Assembly: GCF_003403295.1 (NCBI RefSeq)
Contig: NZ_QUWV01000045.1
Span: forward strand, 32,718 to 96,717
Reading direction: 5' to 3'
Length of the DNA stretch: 64,000 nucleotides
From: Komagataeibacter melaceti
Lineage (GTDB): Bacteria; Pseudomonadota; Alphaproteobacteria; Acetobacterales; Acetobacteraceae
In this document: positions 37,544 through 49,300 of the stretch, in pieces
Numbering within the stretch: position 1 is the stretch's first letter
Layout of the letters: every line of letters begins with the position of its first letter
Notes under the pieces: model-generated
Databases searched by the model: none
What the model was told of the DNA's origin: nothing
The model's input: only the letters and a program-made list of their open reading frames with translations
Made by a program: the position numbers and the translations under genes

Positions 37544-38548
37544 ATGGCAGATGGATCAGAAGTCGCCCTGCGTGACCTGGCGGAATATCTTGCTGATGAC
37601 ATGGCCGCGTGCAACCGCGCCATTGTCGAGCGGATGGACAGCCCGGTCGCCCTTATCCCACAGCTTGCGGCCCATCTGGTCGCGGCAGGCGGCAAGCGGC
37701 TGCGCCCGCTGCTGACGCTGGCCTCCGCCCGGCTGTGTGGTTATCGCCCCGATGCGGCGCACCAGCGGCATGTGGCGCTGGCCGCGTGCGTGGAGTTCAT
37801 CCATACGGCAACGCTGCTGCATGATGACGTGGTGGATGAAAGCGCCCTGCGCCGTGGCATGGCCAGCGCCAACGCGGTGTTTGGCAACAAGGCGTCGGTG
37901 CTGGTGGGGGACTTCCTGTTCGCCCGTTCGTTCCAGCTCATGACCGATGACGGTTCGCTCAAGGTCATGAACATCCTGTCCTCCGCCTCCGCCACGATTG
38001 CGGAAGGGGAGGTGCTGCAGATGTCCACGCAGAATGACCTTTCCACCCGGATTGACCAGTATCTTGAGGTCATCCACGGCAAGACCGCAGCCCTTTTCGC
38101 CGCCGCATGCCGCGTGGGCGCGGTGGTGGCCGACCGGGATGAGCGCGTGGAGCTGGCGCTGGAAACCTATGGCACCAATCTGGGCATGGCGTTCCAGCTT
38201 GTGGATGACGCGCTGGACTATGCGGCCGATCAGGCCCGCCTGGGCAAGACGGTTGGCGATGACTTCCGCGAAGGCAAGATTACCCTGCCCGTACTGGCTG
38301 CCTATGCCGCCGGGTCGGAGGAGGATCGGGCCTTCTGGCAGCGCGTGATTGAACAGAGCGAGCAGCAGCCCGAGGACCTCGACCACGCCCTGAGCCTGAT
38401 CGAGAAGACCGGCGCCATCCGCATCACGCTGGACCGGGCCATGGACTATGCACGCAAGGCGTCCGAGGCCCTGTCCATCTTCCCGCCCAGCCGCCTGCGC
38501 CAGCTCCTGCAGGATACGGCCAGCTACACGGTCAACCGGCTGCGCTGA
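37544..38548 (+). CDS. Polyprenyl diphosphate synthase (ubiquinone side chain)
   Basis: A 334-residue trans-polyprenyl synthase that extends farnesyl diphosphate with IPP to make the ubiquinone tail; acetic acid bacteria use UQ-9 or UQ-10, so nona- or decaprenyl is expected. First Asp-rich motif DDVVD is at 94-98 after FIHTATLLH, second is LVDDALDYA near 223. GGKRLRPLL at 49-57 is the IPP-binding block. The ATG at 37544 has AAGGGG upstream. A TTG at 37472 with GGGAGAG would add 24 residues and may be the real start. Confidence 0.92.
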   Translation: MADGSEVALRDLAEYLADDMAACNRAIVERMDSPVALIPQLAAHLVAAGGKRLRPLLTLASARLCGYRPDAAHQRHVALAACVEFIHTATLLHDDVVDESALRRGMASANAVFGNKASVLVGDFLFARSFQLMTDDGSLKVMNILSSASATIAEGEVLQMSTQNDLSTRIDQYLEVIHGKTAALFAAACRVGAVVADRDERVELALETYGTNLGMAFQLVDDALDYAADQARLGKTVGDDFREGKITLPVLAAYAAGSEEDRAFWQRVIEQSEQQPEDLDHALSLIEKTGAIRITLDRAMDYARKASEALSIFPPSRLRQLLQDTASYTVNRLR

Positions 38549-38587
38549 GCGCCTGCCGGTTTCCTGAAAATTTAAGGGGGCCGGGCG

Positions 38588-39439
38588 TTACAGCCCGGTC
38601 GTGACCGGGGTGGCTGTGTTCATATTGCCCGCGTCAAACAGGCATGGTGCGTCCGTGGCGTATCCCAGCCTGTGCAGCCCGGGGCGCAGCAGGTCCAGAT
38701 CATCGGGCATGGCGGTGAAAAACACCCGTTCCGGCTGATCGGGGCTGTCCGGGTCGTCCGGCCTGTCAAATCCTGCCACAATGCGGGCGGTCTGCCGTGC
38801 AACGGCAGGGGCCGGGTCCAGCCAGGTTACGCCCGGCGGGCCGATCTCACGCATGGAATCGAGCAGGAAGGTATAGTGGGTGCAGCCAATGCCCACGACG
38901 TCTATGTCCGCGCCATGGGGCTGGCCAAACAGCCCATCAAGCTCCATTGCCAGTTGCCGCCGGTCCGGCGGCACGCCACGGAAGGTGGACTCCGCCATAT
39001 CCGCCAGCCCGCGTGCGCCATGGGCCAGAAGCGTGCAGTCGGGCGCAAAGCGTGCGCGCAGGTCTTTCAGGTAGGGGCGGCGCACCGTCGCGCGCGTGGC
39101 CAGCAGGCCGATCGTGCCGGTACGGGTCTGGTCCGCCGCCCACTTGATGGGCGGCACGCAGCCCACGAACGGTACGTCATAGGCCGCGCGCAGGCTGTCC
39201 AGCGCAAGGGTGCTGGCTGTGTTGCAGGCAATGACCACCACGCTGGGCCGTAGCCGGGCAATGGCGCGGCCCAGCAGGTGGACAATCCGCTCACGCAGCG
39301 GGGCGTCAGGCTGCTCGCCATAGGGGAAGATGGCGGTATCCGCCAGATAGTCAACCGGCATGGCGGGCAGGAGCGTGCGAAGCTGGGCGACAACGCCCAG
39401 CCCCCCGATGCCGGAATCAAAAGTAAGGATACGGGGCAT
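38588..39439 (-). CDS. murI: Glutamate racemase
   Basis: A 283-residue enzyme that makes D-glutamate for peptidoglycan. The two catalytic Cys are Cys72 (VIACNTAST) and Cys186 (GIGCTHYTFL), with FDSGIGGLGVV at 7-17 forming the N-terminal catalytic loop. The ATG at 39439 is chosen; the frame has only a TTG at 39442 before it. It is 15 bases after pyrE on the same strand, so the two are probably cotranscribed. Confidence 0.95.
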   Translation of the reverse strand: MPRILTFDSGIGGLGVVAQLRTLLPAMPVDYLADTAIFPYGEQPDAPLRERIVHLLGRAIARLRPSVVVIACNTASTLALDSLRAAYDVPFVGCVPPIKWAADQTRTGTIGLLATRATVRRPYLKDLRARFAPDCTLLAHGARGLADMAESTFRGVPPDRRQLAMELDGLFGQPHGADIDVVGIGCTHYTFLLDSMREIGPPGVTWLDPAPAVARQTARIVAGFDRPDDPDSPDQPERVFFTAMPDDLDLLRPGLHRLGYATDAPCLFDAGNMNTATPVTTGL

Positions 39440-39454
39440 CAACCGGCAGGCTGA

Positions 39455-40216
39455 TCAGGCACCCGCATCGCGCTTGGCCTTGAGCGCCAGCGCCTCTTCC
39501 GCGCTGCCCACACCACCATGCTTCGCGGACCATGCGCAGGGATCTTCAAGGAAGCGGCGGACTTCGGCTGCATCCTTTTCGGAGAAGTAGGGCTTGCCTG
39601 CGCAGGCTTCCAGCACATCCCACCACGTGCACAGGGCGTGCAGGCTTATGTTCATGTCCGCCAGCGTGCGGTAGGCACCGGGGAACACGCCATAGAAGAA
39701 GACCACGAACGTATGGTCCACCAGCGCGCCTGCCGCGCGCAGGGCCTTGGCGAACTGTACCTTGGACGAGCCATCCGTGGTCAGGTCTTCCACCAGCAGG
39801 GTGCGCATGCCCTCGGGCACGTCACCTTCGATCTGGGCGTTACGGCCAAAGCCCTTGGGCTTTTTGCGCACATAGGCCATGGGGGCCATCATGCGGTCCG
39901 CGATCCAGGCGGCGAAGGGAATCCCGGCCGTTTCCCCGCCGACTACGGCATCAATGCTTTCGTAGCCGACATGGCGGCCGATCTTCTCCACCGCCAGTTC
40001 CATGATCTTCTGGCGTGCGCGCGGGAAGAAGATGATGCGGCGGCAGTCGATATAGACCGGGGATTTCCAGCCGGATGTAAGGGTATAGGGATCATCGGGG
40101 CGGAAGTTGACAGCTTTTATTTCCAGCAGCAGGCGCGCCGTCATTAACGCGGCATCGCGGTCCCACGCTGTCGAACCTGTTGAAAGTCCAGCCCCGTTCC
40201 CCGTGGCGTCGTGCAT
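39455..40216 (-). CDS. pyrE: Orotate phosphoribosyltransferase
   Basis: A 253-residue pyrimidine enzyme that joins orotate and PRPP to give OMP. The substrate block LTSGWKSPVYIDCR is at 46-59, and the PRPP loop LLVEDLTTDGSSK ends at 152. VYRKKPKGFG-like basic loop (YVRKKPKGFG near 115) is the flexible catalytic loop. It is about 40 residues longer than E. coli PyrE at both ends. The ATG at 40216 has GGAGATAGGGT upstream; the ATG at 40144 is a weaker alternative. A 226-bp gap precedes it. Confidence 0.93.
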   Translation of the reverse strand: MHDATGNGAGLSTGSTAWDRDAALMTARLLLEIKAVNFRPDDPYTLTSGWKSPVYIDCRRIIFFPRARQKIMELAVEKIGRHVGYESIDAVVGGETAGIPFAAWIADRMMAPMAYVRKKPKGFGRNAQIEGDVPEGMRTLLVEDLTTDGSSKVQFAKALRAAGALVDHTFVVFFYGVFPGAYRTLADMNISLHALCTWWDVLEACAGKPYFSEKDAAEVRRFLEDPCAWSAKHGGVGSAEEALALKAKRDAGA

Positions 40217-40419
40217 ACCCTATCTCCGGCCAAATGATATTCAGTATTCTGAGTGACTGGAGAGACGATTAACCGCAACGGATGGGAAAATCCATCGGTC
40301 TGCGCCCCCTGCGCCTAAAAACGCGCAAAAAAGCAGGGAGGGAAATATAACGTGACAGGATTAATGCCGTGTAACGTGACGTTTACCTTGCCCAAACAGG
40401 TCATTCGTTTTAACATCAC

Positions 40420-40438
40420 AATATTGATAATCATTCTC
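40420..40438 (+). promoter_or_regulatory. Predicted Fur box
   Basis: AATATTGATAATCATTCTC matches 16 of 19 positions of the classical Fur consensus, and the inner TGATAATCATTCTCA (40425-40439) matches 13 of 15 in the 7-1-7 model. It ends four bases before the ATG of the small gene at 40443. Confidence 0.7.
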
Positions 40439-40442
40439 ATTG

Positions 40443-40706
40443 ATGGGTCATCGTATCGTGTCTGCTCAGAACAGTCGCATCGCTCGCAAGTGTGAACGTG
40501 CCGTCATCACAGCCTATCAGGAACTGCGTGGTGTCGGGAGCAGTGATGTGTCGGCATTCCATGCCTGCACGACCCTATACCGTATCCACCACCCCGAATC
40601 CTCGCTGAACGAGGCCCGGCGCCTGGTATCGGAATGGATTGACCATCACGTGATCCAGCGGCGCTCCGGCCCCACGAACGGGTGCGATTGCGAGGAGCAG
40701 CACTAA
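40443..40706 (+). CDS. Small Fur-boxed hypothetical protein
   Basis: An 87-residue basic protein, with no signal or membrane segment. It has four Cys: 17, 42 and the tail pair in CDCEEQH. Helical segments (CERAVITAYQELRGVG; LNEARRLVSEWIDHHVI) suggest a compact helical domain. An iron-responsive operator lies directly upstream, so close to the ATG that the transcript would be nearly leaderless or start further up. I do not recognise the family. The His/Cys-rich tail fits metal binding or sensing, which is inference only. Confidence 0.6.
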   Translation: MGHRIVSAQNSRIARKCERAVITAYQELRGVGSSDVSAFHACTTLYRIHHPESSLNEARRLVSEWIDHHVIQRRSGPTNGCDCEEQH

Positions 40707-40890
40707 GGGCAATGAACGTATTGCCCGACCACCCGTATTTTTTCATGTCGGTATAATAAATTACAGCGCGTTTCCGGCTGGAAACAGCCGCATCGTGCAA
40801 AGCGCCTGACCGGGTGCACAGCCGTCCATATTCAGGAAGCCGCCGGAAAACCCCTCAAGGTATTTCTAAAGTCAGAAGAAAGTTTTTGGT

Positions 40891-40912
40891 GAAGCTTTTT
40901 ACAAAAAGCTTC
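40891..40912. repeat. Palindromic intergenic repeat unit
   Basis: GAAGCTTTTT (40891-40900) and AAAAAGCTTC (40903-40912) are perfect 10-bp arms around AC. As I recall, this GAAGCTTTTT/AAAAAGCTTC element is abundant between genes in Komagataeibacter-type genomes; within this window I see one copy. Confidence 0.6.
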
Positions 40913-41006
40913 AGTAACGCTGCCATATAAAAAATAAGGCGCACCAAAAAGCGTTTCTCACGCCCTAATAAACAGATTTATCACCCGGCATATCCGGGCA
41001 GAGTGC

Positions 41007-41028
41007 AGGCGGGACCATGGCCCCGCCT
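41007..41028 (-). terminator. Hairpin after citrate synthase gene
   Basis: AGGCGGG (41007-41013) pairs with CCCGCCT (41022-41028) just beyond the gltA stop. No T-run, so a weak or Rho-assisted terminator. Confidence 0.45.
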
Positions 41029-41039
41029 GACACCGTTAT

Positions 41040-42338
41040 TCAGGCACGCTTGTCAAACGGCACGAAGTCGCGTTCCGGCGAGCCAACATAAAGCTGGCGG
41101 GGGCGGCCGATACGCTGGCCCGGTTCCTCGATCATTTCCTTCCACTGGCTGATCCAGCCGGTGGTGCGGGCTACGGCAAACAGCACGGTGAACATGCTGG
41201 TGGGGATGCCCATGGCCTTGAGGATGATGCCGGAATAGAAATCGACATTCGGATACAGGCTGCGCTTGACGAAATATTCGTCATGAATCGCAATCTTTTC
41301 CAGTTCGATCGCCAGATCCAGCAGCGGGTCGTCCTTGATCCCCAGTTCGCCCAGAACCTCATGACAGGTGGCCTGCATGATCTTCGCGCGCGGGTCGAAG
41401 TTCTTGTACACCCGGTGGCCAAAGCCCATCAGGCGCACGCCGCTGGTCTTGTCCTTCACCTTGGCGATGAATTCGGGGATGTTGTCCTTGTGGCCGATTT
41501 CGGCCAGCATCTTCAGCACGGCCTCGTTGGCGCCGCCATGTGCGGGTCCCCACAGGGCCGCGATGCCAGCCGAGATGCAGGCAAACGGGTTGGCCCCGGT
41601 GGACCCGGCAAGGCGCACGGTGGATGTGGAGGCATTCTGCTCATGGTCCGCGTGCAGAATCAGGATGCGGTCCATCGCGCGGGCCAGCACCGGGTTGATC
41701 TTGTACGGCTCGCTAGGCACGGCGAACATCATGGACAGGAAGTTTTCCGCATAGGACAGGTCGTTGCGCGGATAGATGAAGGTCTCGCCCTGCGTGTATT
41801 TATAGGCCCATGCGGCGATGGTCGGGATCTTCGCGATGATGCGCATGGCCGACTGGTAGCGGCTTGTCGCGTTCGAGATGTCCAGCCCCTCGTGATAGAA
41901 GGAGGACAGCGCTCCCACCGTGCCACACAGGATGGCCATGGGGTGCGCATCGCGGCGGAACCCGTTGAAGAAGTTGCGGATCTGCTCGTGCAGCAGGGTG
42001 TGATGCTTGATGGAGTTCACAAACCCGTCGTACTGCGCCCGGTCGGGCAGTTCGCCGTTGAGCAGCAGATAGGCCACTTCCATGAAGGTGGCCTGTTCGG
42101 CCAGCTGCGCGATGGGATAGCCACGATGCAGCAGGACACCCTTTTCACCATCAATGAAGGTGATCTTGCTGGAACATGACGCCGTTTCGCCATAACCGGG
42201 ATCGTAGGTGAATACGCCCGCCTGTGCCGGCAGCTTGCGGATATCGATAACATCCGGCCCCATCGTGCCGGACAGCATGGGCAGCGTGACGTCCTTGCCA
42301 TCCAATGAGATTTTGGCGGTTTTTCCGGACTCGCTCAT
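41040..42338 (-). CDS. gltA: Citrate synthase (AarA)
   Basis: A 432-residue hexameric-type citrate synthase that condenses acetyl-CoA and oxaloacetate. Recognisable blocks: [27 protein letters not shown] with a catalytic His, then [16 protein letters not shown] with another, and the catalytic Asp near PNVDFYSG. In Acetobacter aceti this gene is aarA, named for acetic acid resistance. It starts at 42338 with AGGAGG upstream. It is the last of four minus-strand genes here and lies 2.5 kb from aarC. Confidence 0.97.
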   Translation of the reverse strand: MSESGKTAKISLDGKDVTLPMLSGTMGPDVIDIRKLPAQAGVFTYDPGYGETASCSSKITFIDGEKGVLLHRGYPIAQLAEQATFMEVAYLLLNGELPDRAQYDGFVNSIKHHTLLHEQIRNFFNGFRRDAHPMAILCGTVGALSSFYHEGLDISNATSRYQSAMRIIAKIPTIAAWAYKYTQGETFIYPRNDLSYAENFLSMMFAVPSEPYKINPVLARAMDRILILHADHEQNASTSTVRLAGSTGANPFACISAGIAALWGPAHGGANEAVLKMLAEIGHKDNIPEFIAKVKDKTSGVRLMGFGHRVYKNFDPRAKIMQATCHEVLGELGIKDDPLLDLAIELEKIAIHDEYFVKRSLYPNVDFYSGIILKAMGIPTSMFTVLFAVARTTGWISQWKEMIEEPGQRIGRPRQLYVGSPERDFVPFDKRA

Positions 42339-42559
42339 CTACAACACTCCTCCTGGGTGCCATCCCCGGCGCGCATCGGGGCGGGGTGGCACATGTCTCC
42401 AACCTCCGGGCAATCTGTCGTTCAGCCAACAGTTTGTAAGTCTGCCCAAAATTTATATCCCCGGCTTCCGCCTGCGCGGCCGTTCCCCGGGTCTCGGGTG
42501 TGACGATAGGAACGAACCCCCTGCGTGGCAATCCGTCCACCCGCATCGTGGCAATGACA

Positions 42560-43108
42560 TTATTGGCAAGACAGGTCCAGCAGGCGGATTTCACCATCCG
42601 TTGCCCTGTTCCAGGGCTGTCCTGTTGTGAAACAGGCGATAGAGGCAGGCGGGAATCCCTGCATCAGCCCGTTTTCCAGCGCGGGCGGGCAGCCCTGCGC
42701 GCCCCAGCGCAGCACAAGCGCCTGCAGGCCGGGGTTGTGGGCCAGTATCATGATATTGCTGACTTTATCCGGTACCGCATACAGCTCGTTACGGATGGTC
42801 TCCGCCGTCGCGTCGTACAGCGTGTTCACATATTGGATAGCAGGCGCATCATCGCCATAAAATGACCCGAGCGCCTCCAGCGTCTGCCGCGTGCGCAGCG
42901 CGGGGCTGACCAGCACCAGTTCCGGTGCGAAGTGCCGGGCGCGCAGCCATTCGCCCTGTCGTGCCGCCGTTTCATGCCCGTGCGGAGTGAGGGGACGCGC
43001 CAGGTCGGCCTGCGCGCCCATTTCACCAAACGGGGCCGGGGCCGCCTGCGCATGGCGCATCAGGACAAGCCGCCGGGGCGGGGGGGAGCCAGCGGATGCG
43101 GCGGCCAT
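42560..43108 (-). CDS. SixA-type histidine phosphatase
   Basis: A 182-residue phosphoglycerate-mutase-fold phosphatase. The RHG-type motif is LVLMRHAQAAP with Arg18-His19; further catalytic His is in LAHNPGLQ and Arg in LRTRQTLEAL. SixA proteins dephosphorylate phospho-His. In A. aceti the aar locus contains a SixA-like gene near citrate synthase, to my recollection named aarB. It begins nine bases after the chorismate mutase stop. Confidence 0.88.
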   Translation of the reverse strand: MAAASAGSPPPRRLVLMRHAQAAPAPFGEMGAQADLARPLTPHGHETAARQGEWLRARHFAPELVLVSPALRTRQTLEALGSFYGDDAPAIQYVNTLYDATAETIRNELYAVPDKVSNIMILAHNPGLQALVLRWGAQGCPPALENGLMQGFPPASIACFTTGQPWNRATDGEIRLLDLSCQ

Positions 43109-43116
43109 GGGCTGGC

Positions 43117-43431
43117 TCAGCGCCCTTCGCGCGCGAAGGCTTCATGGTGGCGGATGACCTCGCGGATGATGAAGGCGAGGAACTTTTCCGCAAAATCCGG
43201 GTCAAGCTGCGCGGTACAGGCCAGTTCGCGCAGGCGTGTGACCTGACGGGCCTCACGCGCGGGGTCGGCGGGGGGCATGTTGTTGGCGGCCTTGAGCTTT
43301 CCCACCGCCTGTGTGTGGCGGAAGCGTTCAGCCAGCATGTAGATCAGGGCCGCGTCGATATTGTCGATGCTGCGGCGCAGTTCCTCCAGTTTCTGCTGCG
43401 CTGCGTCCTGCGGGGCCTGGGTGGTGTTCAT
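43117..43431 (-). CDS. Chorismate mutase (AroQ type)
   Basis: A 104-residue all-helical chorismate mutase that makes prephenate for Phe and Tyr. RRSIDNIDAALIYMLAERFRHT, then VGKLKAANN and the last helix REVIRHHEAFAREG follow the AroQ layout, with Arg and Lys active-site residues in helix 1 and the loop. The ATG at 43431 is used; AGGAG is a little far upstream. It lies between SixA and a phosphoesterase gene on the same strand. Confidence 0.88.
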   Translation of the reverse strand: MNTTQAPQDAAQQKLEELRRSIDNIDAALIYMLAERFRHTQAVGKLKAANNMPPADPAREARQVTRLRELACTAQLDPDFAEKFLAFIIREVIRHHEAFAREGR

Positions 43432-43472
43432 ATGGATCGGTTCTCCTGGATTGGGCGGGTGAAGGAAGGGAC

Positions 43473-44255
43473 TTATATGACAGGTGGCAGGTCGATCCAT
43501 GCCAGATGGCCGCCCTTGCCCGCGCCCGTATCGGTAAAAATGGCCCTGCCGCCCATCCGCCCGGGCCGGACCCATGGCCGCCCGTCGGTCGAGCGGCGGT
43601 CATGCCCGCAATAGACGGTGTAACCCGCCGGGATGTGATCGACCCAGTTCAGCCGCCGTTCGGGGTAGCCATCTTTCTGCATGTGGCCCGTCGTCTCGCC
43701 GAACAGCGCGCGGGAGAGCAGGGGGGTGACGGTGCCAAGCCCCGGCGGCGGCAGTTCACCCAGCATGCGGGCATGAAAGCCGCCATGGACGAATATGGAG
43801 CGCCCCAGCACGATCCATGCGGGCGCGCGCGACAGGTCGGCCAGCGCGCGCTGACGCACATCGCTGTTTTCCTCGGTCATGAACTGGGTCAGCGTTTCCA
43901 TGAGCGGCGGGTCACGGCGCATCTTGCGGCCCTGCAGGGCGCGGGCAAGCTTGCGGTCGTGATTGCCCAGTATGAACAGGCCGCGCCCCTCGTCGATCAG
44001 CTGCTGCATGAGGCGGAAGGCCCCGGCGCTGTCCGGCCCGTAATCGACCAGGTCACCAAGCTGGATGACGAACCTGTCGGTCGCGGCGGCGTGGCGGAAG
44101 GCATGCAGATCCCCATGCACGTCGCCCACCACGCGCAGCGGCCTGCCCGCCAGTACCTGCGCCAGCGGATGGGGCGGCGGGGTGGGGATGACCGGCTCGG
44201 GTGTTGCGGCGGGCGCCCTGCGCGCGGACGCGTGGGGCGTGTCGTTCCCTGCCAT
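43473..44255 (-). CDS. Metallophosphoesterase (serine/threonine phosphatase-like)
   Basis: A 260-residue calcineurin-fold phosphoesterase. All motifs are visible: GDVHGD at 44-49, GDLVDYGP near 70, GNHD near 98, HGGFHARML near 165 and YCGHDRR near 225. The first 35 residues are Pro/Ala-rich. Phosphoprotein or dinucleotide polyphosphate (ApaH-like) hydrolysis is possible; substrate not decidable. It heads the minus-strand run leading to chorismate mutase, SixA and, after a gap, gltA. Confidence 0.85.
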   Translation of the reverse strand: MAGNDTPHASARRAPAATPEPVIPTPPPHPLAQVLAGRPLRVVGDVHGDLHAFRHAAATDRFVIQLGDLVDYGPDSAGAFRLMQQLIDEGRGLFILGNHDRKLARALQGRKMRRDPPLMETLTQFMTEENSDVRQRALADLSRAPAWIVLGRSIFVHGGFHARMLGELPPPGLGTVTPLLSRALFGETTGHMQKDGYPERRLNWVDHIPAGYTVYCGHDRRSTDGRPWVRPGRMGGRAIFTDTGAGKGGHLAWIDLPPVI

Positions 44256-46329
<2,074 letters not shown>

Positions 46330-46338
46330 TAACGCGCG

Positions 46339-46370
46339 ATGGCCGTGCATGCTCCGGCACGCACGGCCAT
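46339..46370. terminator. Hairpin between aarC and smc
   Basis: ATGGCCGTGC (46339-46348) and GCACGGCCAT (46361-46370) are perfect 10-bp arms with a 12-base loop, placed between convergent stops. Only a weak T-rich tail follows. Confidence 0.7.
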
Positions 46371-46387
46371 TGTGGTTGTGCGCCGGT

Positions 46388-49300
46388 TTACGGTGCGGTG
46401 GGGCGGTCCTCGTCCACCATTTCGGTGGCGCGTTCCAGATCGACCGAGAGTACGCGGCTGACCCCGCGCTCCTGCATGGTCACGCCATACAGCCGGTCCA
46501 TGTGCGCCATGGTCAACTGGTGGTGGGTGACGACAAGGAAGCGCGTGCCCGCCTCGGCCACCATATCGGCCAGAAGGGCGCAGAACCGGCCCACATTGGC
46601 GTCATCCAGCGGGGCGTCAACTTCGTCCAGCACGCATACGGGTGCTGGATTGCAGCGGAATACCGCAAAAATGAGCGACAGCGCCGTCAGTGCCTGTTCC
46701 CCACCGGACAGTAGCGACAGCGTGGCCAGCTTCTTGCCCGGCGGCTGGGCATAGATTTCCAGCCCCGCCTGTAGCGGGTCATCATTGCCAATCATGCCCA
46801 GATGCGCCCGGCCACCATTGAACATGCGGCTGAATAGCGACTGGAAATGCTGGTCGATCTGGGAAAACGTGGCCATGAGCCGCTCGCGGCCCTCACGGTT
46901 GAGCTGGCCAATCATGCCGCGCAGGCGCGCGATGGCGGATTGCAGCTCGTCACGTTCATGCAGGATGGTGTCGATCCGGCCTGCCGCGTCCTGTGCCTCG
47001 ATATCGGCACGCAGGTTGACGGGGCCGAGTTCGTCGCGCTGGCGGCTCAGGCGCGAGACCTTGCGGCGCAGGCTGGTCTCGGCCGCAACGCTCAGGTCGG
47101 ACGCAACGACCCCTGCGGGGGGCGAGGAATCCGCCTGTAGCTGCGCCAGAAGCTGATCGGCCTGTTCGCGCCTGCCTTCGGCCCGGACCAGTGCCTCGCG
47201 CGCGGCAGTCAGGGTTTCTTCCGCCATCTGGCGGCCCTGCTGCAGTTCGGTCAGGCGGGTTTCCGCCTGTTGCAGCGCCTGGGCGGCCTGATCATGGTCC
47301 GCCGCGTGGCGTTCCAGTTCGGTGGTGATGGCGTCACGCCGCGTGCGCACCGCCACGGGCTGCGGCGCGAGACGTTCATGTTCCGCCTGTGCCGCGTGCA
47401 GGCGGGCCTGTGCGGCCTCTGCTTCGAGTGTCGCGGCTTCCACGCGAGCGGCCCATTGCGTCCGGTCCTGCGTGGCGGTGGTCAGGCGCTGGTGCAATGC
47501 GGTTTCTTCCGCCTGCAGGCGGGCAAGTGCATCCCGGCTTTCCTGTTCACGCGCGCGCAGGGTGGTGGCCTGCTCCCGCAGTTCCGTCAGCGCCCGCTCC
47601 AGTTCCGTGGCGTCGGGCAGGGCCTCAAGGCGCGCCTGTGCGCTCTGTACGGCTGTCCCTGCCTGTTCCAGCGCGTGGGACAGGTCGGCCATCCGGGCAC
47701 GCCGCGCTTCGAGCCGCGCGGCCGTGTCGCGTGTCTTCTGTTCCAGCGCCGCGCGGGCCGTGCGGGCGTGGTCCAGATCGGCAACGGCTTTTTCCGCAGC
47801 CTCCCGCGCGGCTTTCAGGGCCTGTTCGGCGGCGGTTGCTTCCGCACTGGCTGTCCGGGCTGCTGCCTCGGCCACGTCAGGCGCTGGCAGGGTGGCCAGG
47901 TGCTCGCGTCGTGTGTCCAGTTCCGTGCGCAGGGCATTGCGGTCATTTTCCAGCCGGGCCAGTTCGGGCTGCATGGCGTGCAGGCGGGTTTCGGCCTCCC
48001 CATGGCTGGCCATGGTGGCCTGCATGGCCTGACGGGCCTGTTCCAGCGCTGCTTCCGCCTGCTGGCGGCTGGTGCGCAGGTGGTTTTCCCGCGCCTGTCC
48101 GTCCGCTGCTTCGCGTGCGGCTTCCTGCTGGGCATGGGCCAGTTGCGCAAGGTCGGGCAGGGTGGCCTCGTGCGCTTTCGCGCGGGCGAGGGCGGCTTCG
48201 GCCTCCGTCAGCGCGGCGCGGGCGGTGTCCTGCTGCACGGCAAGGGTGCTGATCTGCGCGGCAGTGGTGGCATGCTGGCGTGAAAGGGTGGCTTCCTCGC
48301 TTCGGCAGGTTTCAAGGGTGTTTTCGGCCTGAACGCGCACGTCGCGGCACTGCGCCAATGCCTGTGCCGCCTGCTGGCGGGCGGCGGCGGTGGCTGCGCC
48401 ATCCTGCTCCAGCGCGGGAATTCCGGCGCGTACCTGTTCCAGTTCGGCCCGCAGTTCACGCAGGCGGCCCAACTGTTTCAGGCGCAGGGCGGCACGCCCC
48501 GGCAGGTTGGGGGCCTGTGTATAGCCATCCCAGCGCCACAGCGCGCCCTCCCGCGTGACAAGGCATTGCCCCGGTGCAAGGGCAGGCTGGAGGGACGCGC
48601 CATCCACGCCATCTTCCAGCAGGCCCGCCACGCCCAGCGCGCGCGACAGCGCGGCGGGTGCGTCCAGCAGGGTGGAAAGCGGGGTGATGCCGCTGGCAGG
48701 GAAAGGCGGCAGCGCGCCCGGCGGCAGGTCATGCCATACGCGCGGGGCCGCGCCATCGACCGTGGCGTCCAGCCCGTCCGCCAGCACTACGGCCAGGGCG
48801 GTTTCCAGACCGGGGGGTACGTGCAGGCTTTCAGCCAGCGTCACACCGGTGGCCGGGGCCTGTTCCGTATCGCTTTGCAGCGCGCGGGCCAGACCGTCGG
48901 CTTCCGCCTCCAGCCCGGACAGGCTGGCGCGTGCCTGCGCCAGCCGGGCGGTGCTGGCTTCTTCCGCATCCGTAGCGGTCATGAGGGCTGTTTCAGCCGC
49001 CGTCATGGCTGTCCGTGCGGCTTCCAGCGCCCGTGCTGCATCCTCGCGTCGGGTTATGGCCTGTTGCAGCACGGCGTCGGGCACGGCCTGCGCGCGCAAC
49101 TGCTCCAGACTGGCCGAGAGTGTCTCCACGGCCTGACCGGCGCGGGTGTGCGCGGCCTGTGCGCCGTGTAGCGCTTCTTCCGCTGCCTGCCGGGTGGAAC
49201 GGGCTTCCTTCAGCCGGGCATTGGCCTGTATCTCGGCCTGCGTGGTCCGGGCGCGTTCCTTTTCGGCGCTGGCCAGTTCGGTGCGGATATGGACCAGTTG

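Larger units (their letters stand above)
40707..41039. other. Intergenic region with palindromic repeat and gltA 3' hairpins
   Basis: No gene seen. It holds the perfect palindrome at 40891-40912, a hairpin CCCGG/CCGGG at about 40984-40998 and a hairpin AGGCGGG/CCCGCCT at 41007-41028. The last two lie just past the gltA stop on its strand and could end its transcript. Confidence 0.6.
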
